Assembly: GCA_006954405.1 (NCBI GenBank)
Contig: LVVQ01000001.1
Location: 186,001 to 250,000 of the forward strand
Direction of reading: 5' to 3'
From: Candidatus Methanarcanum hacksteinii
GTDB taxonomy: Archaea > Thermoplasmatota > Thermoplasmata > Methanomassiliicoccales > Methanomethylophilaceae
DNA: 64,000 nt
The translations under genes and the position numbers were made by a program. The stretch's first letter is position 1; each line of letters opens with the position of its first letter. A model generated the notes under the pieces. The model was given only the letters and a program-made list of their open reading frames with translations, made no database searches and had not been told where the DNA came from. Of this stretch, positions 17,836 to 25,716 are shown piece by piece.

Positions 17836-17925
17836 ATGAAACATCCTGGTTGGGCAACAGTCGGATTGAGTCTTGCACTCATCGCAGCATGTGTCGTAGC
17901 ATTGTATGTTATCGGCCTTAGCTGA
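17836..17925 (+). CDS. 29-residue single-pass membrane peptide at oriC
   Basis: A tiny gene lying inside the origin between cdc6 and the rightward ORB. It encodes MKHPGWATVGLSLALIAA followed by CVVALYVIGLS: a short polar N-terminus and one membrane helix of about 20 residues. GGAG (17824-17827) stands 8 bases before the ATG, and a TATA-like TATATTAT lies near 17801-17808. Codon choice is like that of genuine genes, and the protein is far more coherent than chance would give. Its stop is 6 bases before the ORB. I do not recognise it; a membrane peptide at the origin could tether or signal, which is speculation. Confidence 0.55.
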   Translation: MKHPGWATVGLSLALIAACVVALYVIGLS

Positions 17926-17931
17926 AAATCA

Positions 17932-17954
17932 TTTCCAGTGGAAATATAGGGGTG
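17932..17954 (+). repeat. ORB-like origin recognition box, plus orientation
   Basis: TTTCCAGTGGAAA followed by TATAGGGGTG and then TCCCCC. The 23 bp are identical to the inverted copy at 16388-16410. The TATAGGGG/CCCCTATC arms following the dyad add a second short palindrome. Confidence 0.8.
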
Positions 17955-18027
17955 TCCCCCTATCATTTCATGTAGATAATTAATTGTAATGATTTTTATT
18001 AATCATCTGGATTTTTTTCATAGATCT

Positions 18028-18294
18028 ATGGATAAATACTCTGTATTGTCGATATCGATCATCGGATTGATCTTGATATTCACATTATTCAATGTAGGTG
18101 AGAATGAGGAGGTCGTAACTGGTTTTGCTGATGATATCAAGAATAATGATTCTGGATTCATATTCTTCATAAATGATGGAGATGGTTGTAAGATCAAATC
18201 ATTCTCATCTGTAAGACCTGATGAGACGTTACATGAATTCATCGGAACATTTTCCGATGATGGGAATATCTTCTTTGTAAGTAAAATAAGATGA
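18028..18294 (+). CDS. Membrane-anchored OB-fold protein next to oriC
   Basis: An 88-residue protein starting 'MDKYSVLSISIIGLILIF', a single N-terminal membrane anchor or uncleaved signal, followed by a compact beta-rich domain ('VTGFADDIKNNDSGFIFFIN', then 'CKIKSFSSVRPDETLHEFIG' and 'SDDGNIFFVSKI'). The alternation and the 'G.ISD...G..FF...D' pattern fit the small nucleic-acid-type OB-fold found in many archaeal proteins. I start at 18028 because the longer upstream form adds a non-conserved aromatic stretch. It lies 74 bases from the ORB and is convergent with thiolase. Whether it binds DNA or acts outside the membrane is unknown. Confidence 0.6.
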   Translation: MDKYSVLSISIIGLILIFTLFNVGENEEVVTGFADDIKNNDSGFIFFINDGDGCKIKSFSSVRPDETLHEFIGTFSDDGNIFFVSKIR

Positions 18295-18324
18295 AGATTG
18301 AGGATGAACCTCAATCCTCTTTGT

Positions 18325-19503
18325 TTAGCAACGACGGATGATCATCGAAACGGCGTTTCCGCCACCGAGGCACAATGTACCAAGACCAACGTCCTTGTTG
18401 CGGTTCTTCAATGCATAGAGGAGTGTTGTGATTATACGTGCACCGGAACATCCGATCGGGTGTCCAAGGGCGATCGCTCCACCATTGACGTTGAAGATCT
18501 CATCAGGAACATTCAGTTCTTTCTTTACTGCACATGATGCTGTTGCGAAGGCCTCATTGTGCTCGAAGAGATCGATATCATCGATCGTCATACCTGCTTT
18601 CTTGAGAACATGTCTTGTCGTTGGGATCGGTGCTTCCATGATGTACTCAGGAAGGACACCGCGTTCTCCATAGGCCTCTATGGTCGCAAGGGGTTTGATA
18701 CCATGTTCCTTGGCCCAGGACATCGATGATATAACAAGTGCGGATGCACCATCACTGAGCTGGGATGAGTTTCCTGCTGTGACCCTTCCATTCTCTTTGA
18801 ATACTGGTCTGAGTTTAGCGAGAGCTTCCACCGTCGTATCATCTCTGATACCTTCATCATTGTCAAAGATGATCTCCTGTTTCTTCTGTTTGACAGTAAT
18901 TGGGAGAATCTCATTCTTGAATGCACCGGATTTCATCGCGGCTGCAGCTTTCATATGACTCTCATATGAGAGTTGATCCGCATCTTCCCTCGAGACATTG
19001 AATCTCTCAGCAACGATCTCTCCTGTCATTCCCATGTGTTGATTATTGAATACATCCCAAAGACCATCGTTGACCATCGAATCTTTGACCACTTGATCGT
19101 TCATTGTGTAACCGAATCTTGCACCAGGCATGAGGTAGGGTGCACGTGACATGCTCTCCATTCCTCCGGCAACGATACAGCCATACTCACCTGCTTTTAT
19201 GGCATCTGCCGCAAGCATGACGGATTTCATTCCTGAACCGCAGACCGCGTTCACTGTGAATGAACCGATTTCAACGGGAAGTCCAGCACCGATAGCGGCC
19301 TGTCTTGCAGGGTTCTGTCCAAGTCCTGCGGATATGACATTTCCCATGATGCATTCATCTACATCTTTCGATTCTATGCCTGCTCTTCTCACAGCTTCTT
19401 TGACAACGAGTGCACCAAGATCAGTTGCTTTGATTCCAGACAAGGTCTTACCGAATTTACCGATAGGAGTCCTATTCGCACTAAGAATAACGATCTCATC
19501 CAT
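18325..19503 (-). CDS. atoB: Acetyl-CoA C-acetyltransferase (bacterial-type thiolase)
   Basis: A 392-residue thiolase condensing two acetyl-CoA to acetoacetyl-CoA, the first step of mevalonate/isoprenoid synthesis. Catalytic residues are intact: C88 in 'NAVCGSGM', H348 in 'GGAIALGHPIGCSGAR' and C378 in 'GTLCLGGGNA'. Full length and bacterial-like GHPxGxSG and CxGGG motifs distinguish it from the archaeal thiolase that normally sits with HMG-CoA synthase and a DUF35 protein. Neither partner is adjacent here. It stands alone, suggesting acquisition from bacteria; that origin is inference. Confidence 0.94.
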   Translation of the reverse strand: MDEIVILSANRTPIGKFGKTLSGIKATDLGALVVKEAVRRAGIESKDVDECIMGNVISAGLGQNPARQAAIGAGLPVEIGSFTVNAVCGSGMKSVMLAADAIKAGEYGCIVAGGMESMSRAPYLMPGARFGYTMNDQVVKDSMVNDGLWDVFNNQHMGMTGEIVAERFNVSREDADQLSYESHMKAAAAMKSGAFKNEILPITVKQKKQEIIFDNDEGIRDDTTVEALAKLRPVFKENGRVTAGNSSQLSDGASALVISSMSWAKEHGIKPLATIEAYGERGVLPEYIMEAPIPTTRHVLKKAGMTIDDIDLFEHNEAFATASCAVKKELNVPDEIFNVNGGAIALGHPIGCSGARIITTLLYALKNRNKDVGLGTLCLGGGNAVSMIIRRC

Positions 19504-19552
19504 GATAATCTGAGATGGTTTTAGGTATGTGAATATATAATATTGTCGATTA

Positions 19553-20875
19553 TCAATTACGACGATTAACGAATTCGACAGGTGTGATCAATCCCATCCT
19601 CTTCAAAGGTTTAGAGAGATGTCTGCGGGCACAAGTAGGAGGTTCGTACCAACCCGGAACGATCCATCTGATGTTCTTCCTCATTATAGGATTCTTCTCT
19701 TTGGTGTGACATCTCTTGCAACGATATCCACTATCCTTCCCTATGGAATCCATCTTCCTTCCACATGAGGGGCAGATAGGGTTTGATATCTTCTCATAAT
19801 CGTCTACGACCGATATCACATGTAATTTCTCGACATTCAATGTCCTAGGCGATTCCCTATATTCGCCCATGACCTCTATAACATCTCCTGGGATCAATTG
19901 ATCGAAAGCGAGTCTGAATTCCTTGGATGGTTCATATGCTCCGCATGTGATCCTTCCGTATTTCGTATCGATATCGATGAACACATGTCCACCCTCGATA
20001 TGTTCGGCCTTCGTAACGACCGTTCCATCGATGACGTATGATTGATTAGGTATCAATTCATCATATTCTCTTAGGAGATGATCATCCGTTCCTTGATTGG
20101 TGAGGAATACGAACCATCTGTAACGTTTCTCCGTTCTCAATGTGTTCGCAGCTGCGATGACATCATCGAGATCATCACCTCTCAGACCGTAGAGTACAGG
20201 ACATGGTGTCGCGGGAACCATCGCTACTTTCTCCTTCCTATCCTCCCAACTGTTGAATGTAGTTGGGAAATTATGTTCCATATCCCTTATCGAGATGGGA
20301 TCGAACACTCTAGCTGTGCCCCATCTGTCCCTTTCTCTGTATGCCAAGAGTTCGAATGTCGTATCCTTGGGTATCCATGCCAATCCGCATGTACTGCCAA
20401 TCAATCCTCTCCCATTACCGATGGTGAATGTCAAAGCACCGATCCTTCTCAACTCATCATCGATCTCTTTGCGATCCATTATGGTGGTCACACCGCGTTC
20501 ATAGAATGATGGATCCGGTCTAACGGATGATATGAACAACCCTGGGTTGGCATCATCCTCGTGATATCTTTTCACGAGAGGGATAAGTCTGTCCATGATG
20601 CTTTGATGATCTGGCTCGTAATCATCACATTCATCATAACAATAGAAATCCTTGCCATCTAACTCACCGATCAATCTCTTCTCACCAATACCATGACCGA
20701 ATTGCATGACAAGTGATCCATTCCCTCTTGTCTTCCATGGTACTGCAGGATTGAGACGGACCAAACGAGGATGACCAATGAGGTCGAGATCGGATAGTTC
20801 TTTGATGATCTCTGTCGCTAAGAATGTTGTACAATTGCCTTTTACAGAATCCGTATCATCAACAGCTACGAACAT
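19553..20875 (-). CDS. tiaS: tRNA(Ile2) 2-agmatinylcytidine synthetase TiaS
   Basis: A 440-residue archaeal enzyme that attaches agmatine to C34 of tRNA-Ile2 so that it reads AUA. The N-terminus 'MFVAVDDTDSVKGNCTTFLA' is the phosphate-transfer domain signature, followed by the ferredoxin-like region, an OB-fold (about 315-375, 'FIDIDTKYGRITCGAYEPSK') and a C-terminal zinc ribbon CPSCGRK...YRCKRCHTK. Length matches the family. It lies 27 bases downstream of ftsY in the same direction. Confidence 0.93.
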   Translation of the reverse strand: MFVAVDDTDSVKGNCTTFLATEIIKELSDLDLIGHPRLVRLNPAVPWKTRGNGSLVMQFGHGIGEKRLIGELDGKDFYCYDECDDYEPDHQSIMDRLIPLVKRYHEDDANPGLFISSVRPDPSFYERGVTTIMDRKEIDDELRRIGALTFTIGNGRGLIGSTCGLAWIPKDTTFELLAYRERDRWGTARVFDPISIRDMEHNFPTTFNSWEDRKEKVAMVPATPCPVLYGLRGDDLDDVIAAANTLRTEKRYRWFVFLTNQGTDDHLLREYDELIPNQSYVIDGTVVTKAEHIEGGHVFIDIDTKYGRITCGAYEPSKEFRLAFDQLIPGDVIEVMGEYRESPRTLNVEKLHVISVVDDYEKISNPICPSCGRKMDSIGKDSGYRCKRCHTKEKNPIMRKNIRWIVPGWYEPPTCARRHLSKPLKRMGLITPVEFVNRRN

Positions 20876-20902
20876 GATATCCTCTTGACAGGATGATCTG
20901 TA

Positions 20903-22051
20903 TCATTCGAAAAGACGGCTGATCATCCATTCTGTGTTGAATTTGACGATATCGTCATATTCTTGTCCGTTACAGACGAACGCGATCGGTTTTCCGATCG
21001 TATGAGCGATGGACAATGCCGCTCCGCCCTTAGAATCGGCATCGATCTTTGTGAGTATTATGGCATCCACGCCTATGGCTTGATCGAATGCTTTCGCCTG
21101 TTCTACTGCGTCATTACCGGCGAGGGAATCTCCAACGAAGATCTTCAAGGAAGGTTTCGAGACCCTAACGATCTTCTTCATCTCATCGACGAGGTTGTTG
21201 TTGGTCTGCATACGTCCCGCTGTATCGATAAGGACAGCATCCTTCTTCTTTGCTTTCGCATGTTCTATGGCATCGAACGCAACAGCAGCTGGATCGGCAT
21301 CCTGTGAATGTTTCACTATCTTACAACCGAGTTTATCGGCATGGATGGATAACTGTTCGATTGCACCTGCCCTGAAAGTGTCCCCTGCAGCAAGCACTAC
21401 TGTATATCCGTCCTTCATCAGACGGTTAGCGATCTTCGCGATCGCGGTGGTCTTTCCGGTACCGTTGATACCGACGAACATTATCGAAGTCGGTCTTTCC
21501 TGTCCCTTGAACCATGCATCGAAGTCGAACTCATTGAGTTTCAGGACATTTCTTACCGCATCTTTGATCGAGAGTTCGACGATCTCTTCCAATGTATGGT
21601 CGCGGGTGAATTTCTTTCCAATGAGGTTCTCTCTGACGCCTTCTTTGATCTCTTCGACCACGGGAAGTGCGACATCCGCCTCAAGGAGTGCGATCTCCAA
21701 TTCCCAAAGGAAATCGTCCAATGATTCGTCCTTGATCTTCTTACCGAGAAGACTGTCGGTGAGCATCTCATCGACGACACCCTTCTTTTTGGACTCCTTC
21801 TCGAGTTTCATCTGCTCTTTTCTCGAAAGAGTCTTTGGAGGTGCCTGTTCTACGACAGGCTCAGAAGCTTTTACGATGGGTTCTTCATCCTTCTTCGTAG
21901 GTTGAGGGACCTCGGTCGGTGGGACCGATGGTGTTGTCTCTTCCCTCTTCTCTTCGACAGGTACGGATGAAGGTTCCTCTGTAGGCACATCTGCAATCTC
22001 TGCTGGTGCCTTCTTGAAAATACCTTTGAGTTTGCTTTTCAAGGAGTCGAA
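20903..22051 (-). CDS. ftsY: Signal recognition particle receptor FtsY
   Basis: The SRP receptor GTPase that docks SRP-ribosome complexes at the membrane. An acidic, proline-rich N-terminal linker (about 15-75) precedes the N domain and the G domain with G1 'GINGTGKTT', G3 'DTAGR', G4 'TKIDADSKGGAAL', and the insertion motif 'AAGDTFRAGAIEQL'. I take ATG at 22051, giving the typical start 'MFDSLKSKLKGIFKK'; a GTG at 22066 overlaps the pfdA stop and is an alternative. The operon order L18Ae-pfdA-ftsY is conserved in many archaea. Confidence 0.94.
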   Translation of the reverse strand, partial: FDSLKSKLKGIFKKAPAEIADVPTEEPSSVPVEEKREETTPSVPPTEVPQPTKKDEEPIVKASEPVVEQAPPKTLSRKEQMKLEKESKKKGVVDEMLTDSLLGKKIKDESLDDFLWELEIALLEADVALPVVEEIKEGVRENLIGKKFTRDHTLEEIVELSIKDAVRNVLKLNEFDFDAWFKGQERPTSIMFVGINGTGKTTAIAKIANRLMKDGYTVVLAAGDTFRAGAIEQLSIHADKLGCKIVKHSQDADPAAVAFDAIEHAKAKKKDAVLIDTAGRMQTNNNLVDEMKKIVRVSKPSLKIFVGDSLAGNDAVEQAKAFDQAIGVDAIILTKIDADSKGGAALSIAHTIGKPIAFVCNGQEYDDIVKFNTEWMISRLFE

Positions 22052-22062
22052 CATGAGAACAC

Positions 22063-22479
22063 TCACTGCTGTCTTCTCTGATATTCCTGTTGGATGCTCA
22101 TTGAGAGAGATCTAGCTTGAGAATCCATCTGCCTCATGTTCTCATTGAGTTTTTGGATGGCATCTTTGACCTCGTTAGCGCTGTCAGCCATGTATTTGGC
22201 TGCTTCATCGAGGTCCATGTCGATGGAGACCTTGTTACCGATCCCGACGACTGCCTTCCTTTTGGATGTGACTGTTGCGATGACGAATGATGACGCTCCT
22301 GCAGGTACGAGAACCTCGTCCCCTTCTTTGGCTTTGGCGAAAGCATCCAGTGTATCGTGTGCTCTCATCGTTTCTTCGAGCGATAGCTGGAAGAATCTAG
22401 CCTGCTGCGCCATTGCGTCGAGTTGGACTTTCATCGTCTCGAGAGTTGCGAGTGCCTGGCGGAGCTCATCATCATTCAT
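22063..22479 (-). CDS. pfdA: Prefoldin alpha subunit
   Basis: A 138-residue chaperone subunit that holds unfolded proteins for the thermosome. Two long coiled-coil helices (about 3-45 and 90-135) flank a beta-hairpin core, 'DEVLVPAGASSFVIATVTSK' with 'KAVVGIGNKVSIDMDLDEA', characteristic of alpha-class prefoldin. The ATG at 22479 has GGTGAG 5 bases upstream; a GTG at 22485 overlaps the L18Ae stop. It lies between rpl18a and ftsY. Confidence 0.93.
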   Translation of the reverse strand: MNDDELRQALATLETMKVQLDAMAQQARFFQLSLEETMRAHDTLDAFAKAKEGDEVLVPAGASSFVIATVTSKRKAVVGIGNKVSIDMDLDEAAKYMADSANEVKDAIQKLNENMRQMDSQARSLSMSIQQEYQRRQQ

Positions 22480-22481
22480 GT

Positions 22482-22712
22482 TCACTCACCAGTCACTTTG
22501 TATTTGACAACGTGGTTGACGATTTCGTCATTCGAGAGTTCTTTGACATCATCGATTCTGATCTGCCATCTCTTCACTTTGTGCTTACTACCGAATGTGG
22601 AGACGACCTGCTCTCTTGCTGCAGCTTCATCCTCTGCTGCAATCTCAACACTGTAAGGCTGTTTGCCCTGCCTTACATCATCGAAGGAACCTGTTACGCG
22701 GAAACCTTTCAT
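22482..22712 (-). CDS. rpl18a: Ribosomal protein L18Ae (LX)
   Basis: A 76-residue large-subunit ribosomal protein of the L20ae/LX family. 'MKGFRVTGSF' and 'QPYSVEIAAEDEAAAREQVV' followed by 'HKVKRWQIRIDDVKEL' match archaeal LX throughout. It overlaps pfdA. A TATA-like TTATATAG near 22738-22748 on the minus strand could be its own promoter; a 65-residue ORF ends 1 base upstream. Confidence 0.92.
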   Translation of the reverse strand: MKGFRVTGSFDDVRQGKQPYSVEIAAEDEAAAREQVVSTFGSKHKVKRWQIRIDDVKELSNDEIVNHVVKYKVTGE

Positions 22713-22713
22713 T

Positions 22714-22911
22714 TTAATTACCTAATTGGGGAACTGCAACTATATAATAAGACTTTTGGTAAGGGGATTCGTCAGAATGCGATATTCCAACAGCGAATAT
22801 GTCAGGACCTGTGAGCATATCATGGCCTCTTGGATTTTGGTCTTGTTCTGTGATCTTTTCGAATCTGATGAAGTATTCGATCCTCTCTTGAATAGATCGA
22901 GGTCCATTCAT
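22714..22911 (-). CDS. Possible 65-aa protein upstream of L18Ae
   Basis: A short open frame whose stop lies 1 base before the L18Ae start, with AGGTAATTAAA before that start. It begins 'MNGPRSIQERIEYFIRFEKI' and ends 'SYYIVAVPQLGN'. Codon choice (AGG/AGA, ATC, GAC) resembles genuine genes here, and TATA-like ACTTAAGG occurs about 25 bases before the ATG. Against it, the probable L18Ae TATA box falls inside its end, and I recognise no family. Treat it as tentative. The remaining 22912-23082 holds the iteron array of the next gene. Confidence 0.3.
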   Translation of the reverse strand: MNGPRSIQERIEYFIRFEKITEQDQNPRGHDMLTGPDIFAVGISHSDESPYQKSYYIVAVPQLGN

Positions 22912-22970
22912 TGTTACTGGAACTTATGAAAATGCCTTAAGTCTGAGTTTATTCGTACATGTCGTTGACC

Positions 22971-23050
22971 TGCAAAAGTGGCAAAATAACGAAATTCTAT
23001 GTTTGCAAAAGTGGCATTTTAGCAGAAAATTATGTTTGCAAAATTGTCAT
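22971..23050 (+). repeat. Three-iteron array in the promoter of AAA+ copy 2
   Basis: Three directly repeated units, TGCAAAAGTGGCA at 22971-22983, TGCAAAAGTGGCA at 23004-23016 and TGCAAAATTGTCA at 23038-23050, are spaced 33 and 34 bp apart. The last two are extended to TATGTTTGCAAAA. They end exactly where the TATA box (CTTTATATAG, 23051-23060) begins, and the ATG follows at 23083. Spacing near three helical turns places them on one DNA face, as for a cooperative operator. The same arrangement precedes the paralogue at 52469-53815. Confidence 0.8.
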
Positions 23051-23082
23051 CTTTATATAGTGAAGAGGTATTGTTCATTACG

Positions 23083-24432
23083 ATGGAATTCAGAAGGAAG
23101 ATCTATGGTGAACTGTTGGATTGGAAGAACATATCCAAAGGTCGTTCCGCTCTTATGTTGCAGGGAGCTAGAAGGGTTGGTAAGAGTACCATAGTCGAGA
23201 GGTTCGCTAAGGATCAATACAAGAGTTACATTCTGATAGATTTCGTCGAAACGGATGATGAGATGCGTCGTATATTCACTGAATATAGGACGGATCTGAA
23301 CATGCTATTCAATCGTCTTCAGCTGAAGACTGGGATAAAACTCTACGAGAGGGAGAGTGTGATCATATTCGATGAGGTCCAAGCATTTCCTCTTGCAAGA
23401 GAGATGATCAAAATCCTTGTCAAGGATGGGAGATATGATTACATCGAGACCGGTTCTTTGATAAGTGTGAGATCCAAAGTGGTCGGGATAAGAGTACCGT
23501 CAGAGGAACATAAGATCGACATGTATCCCATGGATTTCGAGGAATGGCTTTGGGCCAATGGTGACGATGTCACCGCCAATATGTTAAGATCATTCATGGA
23601 TAGGTCAGAGCCTTTGGGCGATGATACTCATAGATCGATGTTGAGGAGATATACTGAATATATGATAATCGGCGGGATGCCACAAGTGGTCTCGGCATAT
23701 TTGGAAAGACATGATCTGACGGAAGCGGAATACATCAAGAGGGACATCCTCGATCTCTATCGTGATGATATCCATAAGATGCCAGGTGTTTCTATGGAGA
23801 GGGCATTGAGCCTATTCAATAGCATTCCAGCAATATTGTCATCATCACATAAGGTGCTGTCACCGACAAAGGTCAAAAAAGGATCGAGGAGAAGAGATTA
23901 TGATGGTGCTGTCGAATGGCTTTGCGATGCGATGATATTCAACAGATGTCGTTGCAGTTCCGATCCTAGTGTTGCTATAGGCTTGAGTGAGGATATAGGA
24001 AGGGTCAAATGTTATCTTCTGGACACTGGATTGCTTATAAGTCTTGCATTTCAGAACAGTAAAGAAGGTTTGGCAGAGACCTATGGGCTTCTATTGGATG
24101 GCAAATTATCAATGAACAAGGGAATGTTCTTCGAGAATATGGTAGCACAAGAGTTGGTATGCAGAGGATATGATCTGTGGTTCACCGAATTCGAGAAGAA
24201 AGGGAGTAAGAGGAAGTATGAAGTGGATTTCATCCTCCCTGGGAGATACGGTATCATCCCTATGGAAGTCAAATCAGGGAAATCGACCCCTCATTCTTCT
24301 TTGGACAGATTGATGGAAAGATATGAAGAACGTATCGAGAAGTCTTTCGTAATCCATTCCAAGGATATCAGAATGGACGGGGATGTGACGTACGTACCGA
24401 TCTACATGATGCCATTCATCACATGGAATTGA
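23083..24432 (+). CDS. AAA+ ATPase with PD-(D/E)XK-like C-terminus (copy 2)
   Basis: A 449-residue AAA_14/DUF4143-type ATPase. Walker A GARRVGKS is at 28-35, Walker B 'VIIFDEVQAF' follows, and a 'YDYIETGSLISV' sensor strand. The C-terminal domain keeps the nuclease-like signature 'YEVDFILPG' then 'MEVKSGKS', that is D...ExK. The start at 23083 ('MEFRRKIYGELLDWKN') aligns with the paralogue at 52469-53815 and is leaderless relative to TATA at 23051. The two are close relatives ('RRVGKSTI', 'YKSYILIDF', 'MNKGMFFENMV' versus 'MNQGMIFENMV'). Function is unknown; the iteron promoter suggests tight self-control. It is convergent with priS (20 bases apart). Confidence 0.88.
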   Translation: MEFRRKIYGELLDWKNISKGRSALMLQGARRVGKSTIVERFAKDQYKSYILIDFVETDDEMRRIFTEYRTDLNMLFNRLQLKTGIKLYERESVIIFDEVQAFPLAREMIKILVKDGRYDYIETGSLISVRSKVVGIRVPSEEHKIDMYPMDFEEWLWANGDDVTANMLRSFMDRSEPLGDDTHRSMLRRYTEYMIIGGMPQVVSAYLERHDLTEAEYIKRDILDLYRDDIHKMPGVSMERALSLFNSIPAILSSSHKVLSPTKVKKGSRRRDYDGAVEWLCDAMIFNRCRCSSDPSVAIGLSEDIGRVKCYLLDTGLLISLAFQNSKEGLAETYGLLLDGKLSMNKGMFFENMVAQELVCRGYDLWFTEFEKKGSKRKYEVDFILPGRYGIIPMEVKSGKSTPHSSLDRLMERYEERIEKSFVIHSKDIRMDGDVTYVPIYMMPFITWN

Positions 24433-24452
24433 TTCTGAAGTTTATTTTGAAT

Positions 24453-25676
24453 TCAGAAGAATGAATCTCTTCTCTCGCCGTCACCGATATCTGCGATCCT
24501 TCTTCCTACAAGGAATACTGCCGCGTATTCGGGTACCTCGGTAACGCCGATGTCGAGATCGAATCTCTCACCATTGATCTTGATGTTGGTCTTTCTCTTC
24601 ACATTCACAGTTATGGGGTCGGATGTGTATGATTCGGGTAATGCATCCATGAGAGGATCGAATCCGTTCAACTCATCCCTTGTGATGGGCATGACCTTGA
24701 GTCCTGTCTTTCCATGCAACGAGCCAGGAAGACGAATGAGTCTTTTGATATCGGCTGTGACAGGTTCATCGACCTCACCCGAGAGACGGTATGCGACATC
24801 CTCCTTCATGATCTTGATGAGCATATCCTGCGTACCTTTCTTCAAGGTAGCCATCCTGTTATTTACGAATATGACATCTCTGGATTTAATGAGGTCATCT
24901 CTATAGGACTCTATAGTTTTGGGAGACATCGATTTGATCGACGGATAGGTTCTCTTCAGATCCTTCGTATCTTGGTCACACACATCATTCACGACATCCT
25001 TCAGGCCATTCCTCATGCGTAACCACCATCCTCCCGAATCCTCAGGGGGTATCGTACGGAATGTAGAGATGTTGTTCCTCTCCTGTCCTTTGACGTTGAC
25101 AACGGATCTCACCACATTCTCCTGACGGAACACCCTGTCGATATCCAATCCATTGGATGTGACGAAATCCACGATCTCCCTCCTCTCGTGGGAACCCAAT
25201 CCTGTCACGTCATTCAATTCGATATGTGCGTGATATCCTCTTCCTCCAGAGAAATAGATGCCAACATCCTTCTCATCGAATCCAAGGTCGTTGTAAAGGA
25301 AGGAATCGAGCAGATTGATCATCTCCTTCTTGATCTGATCCATCATCTGACTGTATGACATGTCCTCAGCGCCTTCCAAGTGGTCGGCATCGAGATCGAA
25401 TATCAGATCCGCACCCATCCATCCTTTCTCTTCCATGATGGGCGCGTTAGGTCTGCGATAGTATGCGGTGGAATAGTAACTGTGCTTAGGGACCTGTGCG
25501 ATCATGAATTTGCGCATCTCCGTCGGGTTGGAGAAGGACATGTGTCTTTGCATGAAGTCCCTATCGAAATACATGAATCCGAACTCTCTTCTGCCGAATC
25601 TGCTAGGCATCGGCATCTCGTTCTCCTTGTAGTACCTTCTGAACATCTTCAGGAGGAAACGCGAGTTCTGGTCCAT
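24453..25676 (-). CDS. priS: DNA primase small (catalytic) subunit PriS
   Basis: The catalytic subunit of archaeal primase, 407 residues. The metal-binding triad region is 'LIFDLDADH', and the active-site strand is 'YFSGGRGYHAHIEL', both intact, with the family closing segment 'LPGSLHGKTGLKVMPI' just before a C-terminal extension. It makes RNA or DNA primers at the fork. ATG at 25676 is preferred over a TTG at 25685. The upstream 40 bases are shared with the divergent TatD-like gene. The large subunit PriL is not in the window. Confidence 0.93.
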   Translation of the reverse strand: MDQNSRFLLKMFRRYYKENEMPMPSRFGRREFGFMYFDRDFMQRHMSFSNPTEMRKFMIAQVPKHSYYSTAYYRRPNAPIMEEKGWMGADLIFDLDADHLEGAEDMSYSQMMDQIKKEMINLLDSFLYNDLGFDEKDVGIYFSGGRGYHAHIELNDVTGLGSHERREIVDFVTSNGLDIDRVFRQENVVRSVVNVKGQERNNISTFRTIPPEDSGGWWLRMRNGLKDVVNDVCDQDTKDLKRTYPSIKSMSPKTIESYRDDLIKSRDVIFVNNRMATLKKGTQDMLIKIMKEDVAYRLSGEVDEPVTADIKRLIRLPGSLHGKTGLKVMPITRDELNGFDPLMDALPESYTSDPITVNVKRKTNIKINGERFDLDIGVTEVPEYAAVFLVGRRIADIGDGERRDSFF

Positions 25677-25716
25677 GGGTACCAATCACTACATAGTTAT
25701 AACTAGATTTTGAACG

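Larger units (their letters stand above)
16381..18027. other. oriC: Probable chromosomal replication origin (oriC) around cdc6
   Basis: Two identical 23-bp ORB-like elements in inverted orientation flank cdc6 (16388-16410 and 17932-17954). Each has a TTCCAGTGGAAA dyad followed by a G-run, the layout of archaeal origin recognition boxes. A degenerate third dyad lies at 17675-17688, and AT-rich DNA suited to unwinding occupies 17689-17831 and 17960-18027. Linkage of origin boxes to orc1/cdc6 is the rule in archaea. The 356-base gap from 17672 to 18027 also holds a 29-codon gene. Confidence 0.75.

Noticed and set aside
22971..23050. CRISPR array
   Set aside because: The repeat units are only about 13 bp and differ slightly, spacers are about 20 bp and AT-rich, there are only three units, and no cas genes are near; promoter iterons fit better.
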